Shown here: positions 6,015-12,824 of the stretch, in pieces
Layout of the letters: each line of letters opens with the position of its first letter
How positions within the stretch are numbered: the stretch's first letter is position 1
Assembly: GCA_947258675.1 (NCBI GenBank)
Contig: CAMYJP010000126.1
Coordinates: 1-13,884 of the forward strand
Origin: an uncultured Desulfobulbaceae bacterium
GTDB taxonomy: Bacteria; Desulfobacterota; Desulfobulbia; Desulfobulbales; BM004
Direction of reading: 5' to 3'
Length of the DNA stretch: 13,884 nt
Made by a program: the position numbers and the translations under genes
Notes under the pieces: model-generated
What the model was told of the DNA's origin: nothing
The model's input: the letters and a program-made list of their open reading frames with translations, nothing else
Databases searched by the model: none

Positions 6015-8162
6015 ATGAACAACATCACTGAAAATCCTTACGGTAAACTCCATAGATTCTTTGATGACAATTTTATGGAGTATACCTCCTATGTAATCAA
6101 AGAAAGGGCAATACCTGATATTAATGACGGCCTGAAACCAGTGCAAAGACGTATTCTGCAAACCCTGTTTAATATGGATGATGGTCGTTTTCAGAAGGTT
6201 GCAAATGTAGTTGGTGATGCCATGAAACTGCATCCTCATGGCGATGCTTCCATTTTCGGAGCGCTGGTCAACCTGGCCAACAAAGAGTATCTCATAGAAA
6301 AACAGGGGAATTTTGGAAATATATATACCGGAGACCATGCTTCTGCAGCACGATACATTGAATGCCGCCTTTCTCCTTTAGCCAAAGAAACACTATTCAA
6401 CAGGGATTTAACGGATTTTACGGATTCCTATGACGGCCGCCTCCAGGAACCGGTCACCCTACCTGCAAAACTGCCCATTCTTCTTCTTCATGGAGCTGAA
6501 GGCATTGCCGTTGGTATGGCAACCAAGATCATGCCCCATAATTTCTGCGAACTTCTTGAGGCGCAGAAAAATTTGTTGAGAAATGACCCAATAATCCTAT
6601 ATCCCGACTTTCCGCAGGGAGGGCTTCTGGATGTATCAGGATACGAAGATGGTCTCGGTCGGCTTAAGTGTAGGGCCAAGATAGTAGAAAAAAATGAAAA
6701 AACCATCGTTATCAAAGAAATTCCCTACAACACTACAACGCAATCCTTAAGCGACAGTATTGAAAAAGCAGCGAAATCAGGCAAAATCAAAATCCTATCA
6801 ATCAACGACTACACCGCAGAAGAGGTTGAAATTGAAATTAAGCTGGCGCGTGGCGTCTATGCTAAGGAAACCATCAAGGCCTTGTATGCCTTTACAGATT
6901 GTGAAATTTCAATCAGCCCAAACCTCACTCTGATTCGCGACAACCATCCGGATAATATTCCGGTTTCTGAAGTTCTAAAGCACAATACAGATAAATTGCT
7001 TCTCGATCTTGAAAAGGAACTTACAATTGAACAGGGCAGACTTAAAGAAAAACTGCATGCTAAGCTGCTTGAGCAGATTTTCATTGAAGAACGCCTCTAT
7101 AAAAAGATCGAAGAAAGCAAAAGCTACAAGGATGCTATTGCTACTACACAAAAATCTTTAGAGCCATATACCGCTAAATTAGAACGATCCGTGAGCCGTG
7201 AAGATATTGAACGTCTGCTTGAAATACGTATCAAACGAATTTCACGATATGATATTAATAAGCAGCAAAAAGAGATCAAGGATATCAATCGGAACATAAA
7301 GAAGATTACTACCAGCCTAAAAAATATGGTGGTTTATACTATAGAGTATCTTGATTCTTTACTGAAAAAATATGGCTCAGAATATCCTCGCCGCACAGAA
7401 ATTATGGCCTTCAAGGAAGTGAAGGCCAGGAAAGTGGCCTTATCCAACTTAACAACTGGTTATGACATGAAAAACGGAATGCTCGGATATCATGTCAAAA
7501 CAGATTGCGATATGTCCTTTGCATGCTCTGAATATGATAAAATTTTACTAATCAACAAGGATGGCGCCTATAAAATAATCAACGTAATAGATAAAATATT
7601 TGCCGGCCATGATCTGATATGGGTGAATAAATTACGAGACAACCAGGTATTTAATGTAATTTATCGTGATGGCAGCAAAGGTATGTCATATGTAAAACGT
7701 TTTAAAACCCCAAAATTCATTCTCGACAAAGAATATCGACTCTTCTCCAAACAAAAAAACTCTTTTATCCAATTTATACAGACAGGAGAGGATGTCAGAG
7801 TTCGAGTTACATTTGCACAATTAAAAAGAGCCAAAACTAATTCCCACAGGATTTACATGGATGATTATCTTATCAAAGGATCCTCAGCCATTGGTAAGCG
7901 TATTTCTCCAAGAGTTGTCAGACAGGTCACTGAATTAACCGGTAAAGTATCTGAACCAAAAAATGATACTGCTAAGGAGGATCCCAAGGCTGAGACAACT
8001 GCACCTGAGGTAGAGCAATACAAACCTTCAGAGCCTGAATCTCCAGAAATTGAATTAGAACAGCATGAGGACGAGCAGGATAAAACACAAGCCCAGCCAG
8101 ACCTGTCGGAAACCAAAATAATTACCCAACTAGATCTTTTCAAGAAATCCGATGATGCCTGA
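6015..8162 (+). CDS. Type IIA DNA topoisomerase A subunit, topoisomerase IV (ParC/GyrA)-like, with C-terminal clamp-binding-type motif
   Basis: This is the DNA breakage-reunion subunit (715 residues). The N-terminal winged-helix and tower region has KPVQRRIL, HPHGDASIFGAL (residues 73-84), GNFGNI and the catalytic Tyr114 in AARYIECRL. IAVGMAT (164-170) and coiled-coil gate helices (about 325-460) follow. The C-terminal domain (about 475-640) is a short pinwheel-like region. The GyrA box (QRRGGKG) is absent, so negative supercoiling is not expected; decatenation or relaxation is the likelier activity. Residues 645-700 are rich in Glu, Asp, Pro, Gln and Thr and look disordered. They end in QLDLF (705-709) and KKSDDA. 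Residues equivalent to E. coli GyrA Ser83 and Asp87 are Ala78 and Gly82. AAGG at 6002-6005 precedes the ATG by nine bases. It partners the B subunit encoded just upstream. Confidence 0.9.
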   Translation: MNNITENPYGKLHRFFDDNFMEYTSYVIKERAIPDINDGLKPVQRRILQTLFNMDDGRFQKVANVVGDAMKLHPHGDASIFGALVNLANKEYLIEKQGNFGNIYTGDHASAARYIECRLSPLAKETLFNRDLTDFTDSYDGRLQEPVTLPAKLPILLLHGAEGIAVGMATKIMPHNFCELLEAQKNLLRNDPIILYPDFPQGGLLDVSGYEDGLGRLKCRAKIVEKNEKTIVIKEIPYNTTTQSLSDSIEKAAKSGKIKILSINDYTAEEVEIEIKLARGVYAKETIKALYAFTDCEISISPNLTLIRDNHPDNIPVSEVLKHNTDKLLLDLEKELTIEQGRLKEKLHAKLLEQIFIEERLYKKIEESKSYKDAIATTQKSLEPYTAKLERSVSREDIERLLEIRIKRISRYDINKQQKEIKDINRNIKKITTSLKNMVVYTIEYLDSLLKKYGSEYPRRTEIMAFKEVKARKVALSNLTTGYDMKNGMLGYHVKTDCDMSFACSEYDKILLINKDGAYKIINVIDKIFAGHDLIWVNKLRDNQVFNVIYRDGSKGMSYVKRFKTPKFILDKEYRLFSKQKNSFIQFIQTGEDVRVRVTFAQLKRAKTNSHRIYMDDYLIKGSSAIGKRISPRVVRQVTELTGKVSEPKNDTAKEDPKAETTAPEVEQYKPSEPESPEIELEQHEDEQDKTQAQPDLSETKIITQLDLFKKSDDA

Positions 8163-8536
8163 TAACGAAAAACTTTGAAGTCTAATCAATAGAACTCCAC
8201 AACCTGACATTAATAGTGTTCTAATGGTTGTTTCTGAAATAATATTTTATAGGCAATAATGTAAACAAGTTACAAATTTCAAAATTTTCTGTTCTTGCAA
8301 TTTTTTCGGTATTCCAATATAAGCGCTATGTTCAAATTTTTCCAATGAGTGAGTGCATAGTATTTGCATGAGTGCTTCCAAAGAAAAAAAATTGACCGGC
8401 GGTAAGAAAATATGCCAGCTTCTTCTTGCAATTGGTTTATAATTCTTTCCAGTGAAGCTCTCATATTGCAGCAAGTCTGATTTAAAAGGAGGTATACTCC
8501 TTTTGAGTGCAGATCACTTAAAGGAATTTCGAATAG
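8163..8536. other. Intergenic region between the topoisomerase A gene and the Bax-family gene
   Basis: These 374 AT-rich bases hold no convincing gene. A minus-strand frame at 8279-8542 (87 codons) has no ribosome binding site and starts inside the palindrome ATGCAT formed by the downstream start codon. No clear intrinsic terminator follows the topoisomerase operon. The only striking structure is the hairpin at 8484-8504. Confidence 0.6.
8484..8504 (+). promoter_or_regulatory. Hairpin containing a perfect Shine-Dalgarno sequence, upstream of the Bax-family gene
   Basis: The arms AAAAGGAG (8484-8491) and CTCCTTTT (8497-8504) pair perfectly around GTATA. The left arm and loop contain AAGGAGGT (8486-8493), a full anti-16S match. 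A TTG at 8503 follows at good spacing and opens a 13-codon frame whose TAA (8542-8544) overlaps the ATG at 8537. This would be a translated leader with the binding site hidden in the stem. Alternatively, the A-flanked, T-ended stem is a weak intrinsic terminator. Confidence 0.3.
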
Positions 8537-9607
8537 ATGCATAAAGAGAAAATTAAAAAAAAACTAAATCTCACTGATAATTATATTGTATTCGGTGAAA
8601 AAAAAGTTGAGAAAAAGGTTGTACTCGTTGCCATGCCGCTAATCGTTTCATTGCTATTCGGGTTGACATGTTTACTTATTCAGCCGGTTACAACAGCAAA
8701 CAAAATCATTGATTCTTCTATAAATCAAACACACCAAGTCGTTTACAAAGAACCCCAAACAAATATTAGTGTAGCATCGACACACGATCTGATCCAAAAA
8801 CTTAAAGAAAAAAACCTTTGGGAAGTAGCGCTTCTGCGAGAAATCCCTCCTATCATTTTTTCGAATTACCCCAGCAATTTCCACACGCTCGAAGATATGG
8901 TTACAAGAAAAAAAGCTTTTCTTCACACGCTTCTGCCCACAGCTCTAGTGGCCTTAAAGGAAGTAAGAGAAGAAAAAAAGAGACTTAATAAAATAATTTC
9001 AACCATAAATATACCTTTGGAAGCTATTCATTTTTCTATAAAAAATAAACACTGGCAACCCCCCCTCAGTAGTTCAGAAATCAATTTTATTATCGACCTG
9101 ACCCAAAAATATAAAACAAAAAAAGCCCAAAAACTCCTTAACAGGGTAGATGTCGTACCGATTAGTCTGATCCTTGGTCAAAGCGCCATTGAATCTTCCT
9201 GGGGCGGGTCACGTTTTGCCAGGATCGGAAATAATCTTTTTGGAATTTGGACCTGGAAAGAAAAAGGCATAATTCCCAACGAAAGAGAGGAAGGTATGAC
9301 CCATAAAGTCAGAATCTATGATTCTATCTTAGACTCTGTCAGATCGTATATTCTGACACTCAATCGTGTACCAGCTTACAAGCAATTTCGAAAACTTAGA
9401 AAACTGACTAATGACTCAATAATTCTTGCTCAGGGACTGCTTCTTTATTCTGCCAGAAGAGAACTTTATGTACAGGAAGTCAGAAGTGTAATCAGCAAAA
9501 ATAATCTGCAGAATTATGATCATTTTCTACTTGCAGGCAGGGAACCTGATAGCTATTTCAGCGCAAACAAACAATCCTATCTGCTATACAATAATGACAA
9601 GCTGTAA
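8537..9607 (+). CDS. Bax-family membrane-anchored glucosaminidase-domain protein (peptidoglycan hydrolase)
   Basis: The 356-residue protein has a basic N-terminus, one membrane segment (about residues 28-49) and a periplasmic region. The C-terminal half carries the Bax/LytG-type glucosaminidase (GH73-like) core. ILGQSAIESSWGGSR (212-226) contains the probable catalytic Glu219, followed by NNLFGIWTW (232-240), the VRIYDSILDSVRSYI segment and LLYSARRELYV. Such enzymes cleave N-acetylglucosaminyl bonds in peptidoglycan. It is longer than E. coli Bax (about 274 residues), mainly because of the anchor and the linker at about 50-150. The start has AAGGA at 8521-8525, 11 bases upstream, which is rather far. 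Its end overlaps the start of the deacetylase gene by 14 bases, suggesting coupled expression of two exported glycan-modifying enzymes. Confidence 0.82.
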   Translation: MHKEKIKKKLNLTDNYIVFGEKKVEKKVVLVAMPLIVSLLFGLTCLLIQPVTTANKIIDSSINQTHQVVYKEPQTNISVASTHDLIQKLKEKNLWEVALLREIPPIIFSNYPSNFHTLEDMVTRKKAFLHTLLPTALVALKEVREEKKRLNKIISTINIPLEAIHFSIKNKHWQPPLSSSEINFIIDLTQKYKTKKAQKLLNRVDVVPISLILGQSAIESSWGGSRFARIGNNLFGIWTWKEKGIIPNEREEGMTHKVRIYDSILDSVRSYILTLNRVPAYKQFRKLRKLTNDSIILAQGLLLYSARRELYVQEVRSVISKNNLQNYDHFLLAGREPDSYFSANKQSYLLYNNDKL

Positions 9608-10713
9608 AAACAAAAAAAAAACCGGTTTTAGCCCTTTATTTTATCTACCTTTTTTTTTGATTCTCTTCATAAATGTCACTGGAATCTCGGCCCAGGTAAT
9701 CAGCAATCAGGTTCCACAACCCACCGGCCTGAACAACCAGACAATATCAACTGACACGCCGCCCAAACAGGCTGATCCTGTTATATAAACGATTTGAAGA
9801 ACAGCTTGAATATCTCAGAACAAACAATTATCAGGTTCTGCCGTTATCAAACTTTCTTCAAATCATTGCAGATAAAAAACCCCTGCCTTCCAAAGTAACC
9901 GTAATAACAATTGATGATGGATATAAAAGCGTTTATGAGAAAGCCTGGCCGATATTGAAAACATTCGGTTATCCGTTTACGGTATTTATTTATGTTAAAG
10001 CGACTGATGAAAAACATTGGGATTACATGACCTGGGATCAAGTCCGGGAAATGCAAAAGGCAGGTGTTGAATTTCAGAGCCACGGGTATGCCCATCAACG
10101 TTTTGGAACCCCCACCGACTCCATGAATGCGAAAGAATATAAAGAACTCATCGTTGCAGACTTTACAAACAGTGCGGAGACCATGCAAAAGGAACTGGGC
10201 ACACGTCCGACCTATTTAGCAGTACCCTACGGAGAATATAATAAAACTATCATAGATGCAGCAAAAACTGCTGGCTATAATGCTCTACTGACCCAGGATC
10301 CCGGCCCGGTAAGCAACCATACAAATCTATATTCTATTCCCCGAGAGCCTATATTGGGAATTGATTGGTCAACAATGGAACATTTTAAAATGGTCCTTAA
10401 TAGGATTGATTTACCATTTACAGACATGCAACCAGACCTTGAAAGGCTCAAGGATCCTATGCCAATTAAATTCAGCGCCAGGTTACTTTTTCCGGATAAT
10501 TACAGACCTGGAACACTGGGAATTTATGTCAGCGAATTCGGCTGGCAGCCAGCTAGTTTGGATGGTAATATAATCGGTGTCACAAACACAAGACCTCTTA
10601 CCCGCCGCTTAAACAGGATTGCGATCAGTGGCAGAGATAAGGATTCCGGCCGTATCGCTATTCGTTTCAGACTTATTGTTAACCAAACAAGCCTGGAAGA
10701 GGTGGAAAATTAG
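9594..10713 (+). pseudogene. NodB-type polysaccharide deacetylase, frame broken near 9785
   Basis: The first frame (ATG 9594) encodes a signal peptide, about 34 residues with a basic start and a hydrophobic core ending ISAQ, then a low-complexity linker. It stops at TAA 9786-9788. The homology continues one base out of phase from about 9778 (LLYKRFEEQLEYL) to the TAG at 10713. The second part has all three NodB motifs: TIDDG (Asp codons 9913-9918), SHGYAH (from 10078) and VPYGEYN (from 10222). It also has a C-terminal extension of about 90 residues. In PgaB-like proteins a YHRF-type strand and about 15-20 further residues precede FEEQL. Here the two appear fused as LLYKRFEEQL, suggesting a small deletion that is not a multiple of three. 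The product is probably absent or leaderless unless frameshifting or an internal start rescues it. A sequencing error alone would not explain the missing stretch. The family call is firmer than the pseudogene call. Confidence 0.68.
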
Positions 10714-11110
10714 TTAAAACTTAGGAGCCGAGTCTTGAATGACCTCAAACGTTTATATTCTTTAATTTTTCGCTGAAATGGTCATTGAACTTCCTTGTAA
10801 AATTCTTCTTCCAAGTAATAATTCTTTTCTCTTTGACTTGTTCCTCTATTTTTTTTTATATTCATCAAGTTCAAATTTCTTAACGATTATTGCTCAATTC
10901 ACAAGACTCGTTCCGTAAAGCAAAATTAGGAATTGCTTTTTTAGGTAAAAAGTGAAGAATGGCATCATTATGAATTAGCCGTATACCAACCGGGTAAACT
11001 TCAATTTCATGAGGCGGTTAATTATTTTCATATACACAAAAAAAAACACATCCTGTAAATGTGGATTGTATAGAGGAACTTTATTTTATTGGTATTAAAG
11101 GAGAAGGGAC
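10714..11110. other. Intergenic region, 397 bases
   Basis: The sequence is AT-rich with long T and A tracts (T9 at 10849-10857). No intact gene is supported. It holds a terminator-like stem at 10917-10942 and a small hairpin with arms CACAT (11047-11051) and ATGTG (11059-11063) about 50 bases before the next gene. A possible decayed minus-strand frame at 10745-10893 is discussed among the findings. Confidence 0.55.
10917..10942 (+). terminator. Possible intrinsic terminator after the deacetylase gene
   Basis: AAAGCAA (10917-10923) pairs with TTGCTTT (10933-10939) around a 9-base loop, and the T-run extends to 10942 (six T in all). The stem is short and AT-rich and lies 200 bases beyond the deacetylase stop, so the call is weak. 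Confidence 0.33.
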
Positions 11111-11614
11111 ATGAAAAAATTCGGATCATTTATAGTTTCTGTTTCTCTGGCCCTGTGGATACCCGCTCAATCAGCAGCATCTCCTGAAAACATAAAAGAT
11201 ACCTCGGTTGCCGATCTGCAAAGAACTATACAAAATTTCCAAAACCAAATGTATCAAATGAATAATCAGATAAAAATTATCAACAGCAGACTTAACGAAT
11301 TGAAAAAAAATAGCGTACAGATCAATAACAGTAAAAAGAAAACAGAGGAAAAAATTGGAGGAAGAATACTGATATCGGAAAATTTCACCATCGGCAAAGA
11401 AGAATTGAAATCTACCTCAGCTTCATGTCCACCTTCCCACCCCAATATTGTAACCGGTGGATGCGAAGGTTATTGGAAAGTCAGAATAGTCAGCTCTTAT
11501 CCTGAAATCATTGGTAATGGTAGGCCGGATCAGTGGCATTGTATTTTTAATAACAATATGAAGAAAGAAGGGGACTTCAGTATTTCAGTAAGGGCGATAT
11601 GTTCACAAAATTAA
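11111..11614 (+). CDS. Secreted coiled-coil protein with four-cysteine C-terminal domain, function unknown
   Basis: This 167-residue protein has a clear Sec signal peptide: MKKF, a hydrophobic stretch to about residue 19, then AQSAAS with probable cleavage near 21-24. Residues 33-70 form a Gln/Asn-rich coiled coil (DLQRTIQNFQNQMYQMNNQ and onward), followed by a charged linker. The C-terminal domain (about 86-165) has Cys106, Cys118, Cys144 and Cys164. The cysteines sit in the contexts ASCPPSH, TGGCEGYW, DQWHC and RAIC, which suits two disulfides in an oxidising compartment. The start is strong: AAAGGAG at 11097-11103, seven bases before the ATG. It has no obvious operon partner, and I recognise no named family. 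A short cell-surface or periplasmic oligomer is plausible from the coiled coil. Confidence 0.75.
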   Translation: MKKFGSFIVSVSLALWIPAQSAASPENIKDTSVADLQRTIQNFQNQMYQMNNQIKIINSRLNELKKNSVQINNSKKKTEEKIGGRILISENFTIGKEELKSTSASCPPSHPNIVTGGCEGYWKVRIVSSYPEIIGNGRPDQWHCIFNNNMKKEGDFSISVRAICSQN

Positions 11615-11775
11615 ACTGTACCATTTTTCAAGTTTACGCTACCGGATATGCAGCAAAAACCATACATGCTCTAGGCAAAAGTAATCATCCATCATTTAAT
11701 AAAAATGAACTTCAAGAGTAACAACTTGCTGCAATTTCGTCACTATAGATACATCTTCAATTGACTCCTCCAAAA

Positions 11776-11790
11776 TGGCATTTATTTTGC
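11776..11790 (+). promoter_or_regulatory. Sigma-54 (-24/-12) promoter upstream of the two-CxxC small protein
   Basis: TGGCATTTATTTTGC matches the RpoN consensus TGGCAC-N5-TTGC at all invariant positions: GG at 11777-11778 and GC at 11789-11790, with exactly ten bases between. A T-rich spacer and following A/T bases also fit. The start site would be near 11802, giving a leader of about 53 bases to ATG 11855. No enhancer site or activator gene was identified. Confidence 0.6.
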
Positions 11791-11854
11791 AAATTTATTA
11801 ACAGAATTAAACAGGTATCCTAACTTACAAACAAATTACAATTGGAAATAGCCA

Positions 11855-12067
11855 ATGCGAATGTTTCAATATATTATACTTGAAAGCAAAGGAATGTCAG
11901 AAGAGATCTGGGCCTGCGAAATTTGCCGGAAAAAAAATCGCGACCAGATTTTGACAGGTAATTGGCGCTTAATAGATAAATGTGACAGTACTGTAATTAA
12001 ATGCGATAAATGTAATGAAAAACAGACAGAAATTGAAAAACTGGCGATAGAAGTTTCAGCCGGATGA
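11855..12067 (+). CDS. Small two-CxxC zinc-ribbon-like protein, function unknown
   Basis: This 70-residue cytoplasmic-type protein has CEIC (Cys21, Cys24) and CDKC (Cys50, Cys53) 25 residues apart, the usual layout of a zinc ribbon, plus Cys43. Aromatic residues (Trp19, Trp37) and charged residues surround the pairs. No named family is recognised. Possible starts are ATG 11855, 11861 or 11894; TTGGAA upstream gives modest support to 11855, while AAAGGA abuts 11894 too closely. The gene is monocistronic: a sigma-54 promoter match lies just ahead and the convergent PHP gene begins 51 bases after its stop. Placement behind such a promoter supports a real, regulated gene. Confidence 0.65.
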   Translation: MRMFQYIILESKGMSEEIWACEICRKKNRDQILTGNWRLIDKCDSTVIKCDKCNEKQTEIEKLAIEVSAG

Positions 12068-12090
12068 CTTAATTCTCAAAACCGCCATTC

Positions 12091-12105
12091 TCTGGACTAG
12101 CCAGA
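12091..12105. terminator. Short stem between convergent genes
   Basis: TCTGG (12091-12095) pairs with CCAGA (12101-12105) around ACTAG in the 51-base gap between two convergent genes. The position fits a bidirectional terminator, but the stem is only 5 bp and there is no good T-tract on either strand. Confidence 0.25.
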
Positions 12106-12118
12106 TATTGACACATAA

Positions 12119-12772
12119 TTATTCATTACTAACACGCTCCACAAAACTTTTCATGTTGGATCGCAATTTTTCGTATTCCTCATGGCTAATGCCAGCTCCA
12201 AGGGCCACTATTTTTGCCTTTTCCTCTGTAAGAAAATCATCCGGTCCATGCGCATCAGCATTCACTGCTAACATTGCGCCTGTCTCCATGGCCATCTTTG
12301 CCACATGACCATTTGTGAGCGAATGGCCTTTACGCCCTGAAAGCTCGAGAAATATTCCCTTTTCTGCTGCAAGTTTGGCTTCATCTCTAGTAATGAATCC
12401 TGGGTGGGCAAGAATATCTACACCAGCCTGAATAGCCATCATGTTTGTTCCGGGAATCACCGGTTCGGAAACAGTTTCTCCATGTCCAACAACTACCAGA
12501 GCTCCAAGTTCCCTTGATCTTTTGCATAATTCCGCCATCATATCAGGAGGCACATGGGTCAATTCTATACCGGGTAGCAATTTTGTATTGGAATAGAGGT
12601 TAAGATCTTCAGCAGCTCGAACAATTCTCGGTATGATAAAATCTATATTGGAAGAATCTGCATGGTCAGTAATGGCAATAGCCTCATAGCCAAGCACCTG
12701 TACTCTGCGCAGATGTTCCGCAGGAACAAGTTCACCGTCACTGAATAATGAATGTGTATGCAAATCAATCAT
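12119..12772 (-). CDS. PHP-domain metal-dependent hydrolase (histidinol-phosphatase-like)
   Basis: This 217-residue protein has the complete PHP metal-ligand set: HTH (His5, His7), SDGE (Asp12), TDHAD (His37), PGIELTH (Glu70), VGHGE (His97), AHPGF (His123) and NADAHGPDD (Asp173, His175). PHP proteins are trinuclear-metal phosphoesterases. This length and motif set is often annotated as a histidinol phosphate phosphatase domain, but the true substrate is not shown by sequence. No other his genes are nearby, so a histidine-biosynthesis role is doubtful. The start is supported by GAGG (complement of 12779-12782) six bases before the ATG. It begins 52 bases after the miaB stop on the same strand and is probably cotranscribed with it. 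Confidence 0.88.
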   Translation of the reverse strand: MIDLHTHSLFSDGELVPAEHLRRVQVLGYEAIAITDHADSSNIDFIIPRIVRAAEDLNLYSNTKLLPGIELTHVPPDMMAELCKRSRELGALVVVGHGETVSEPVIPGTNMMAIQAGVDILAHPGFITRDEAKLAAEKGIFLELSGRKGHSLTNGHVAKMAMETGAMLAVNADAHGPDDFLTEEKAKIVALGAGISHEEYEKLRSNMKSFVERVSNE

Positions 12773-12824
12773 ATTTAGCCTCAGAATTTCAACAATTAAA
12801 ATAGATTCATATAGGACATTGGTT

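Noticed and set aside
6015..8162. Annotation of the A subunit as DNA gyrase subunit A
   Set aside because: No GyrA box is present at the start of the C-terminal domain and the pinwheel is short, so a topoisomerase IV-like label is safer.
8279..8542. An 87-codon minus-strand frame divergent from the Bax-family gene
   Set aside because: Its ATG arises only because ATGCAT is a palindrome at the real start. There is no ribosome binding site and no recognised family.
9783..9792. Programmed frameshifting at the deacetylase break
   Set aside because: There is no slippery heptamer, no upstream Shine-Dalgarno-like stimulator and no clear downstream stem. The apparent loss of conserved residues at the same place favours a deletion.
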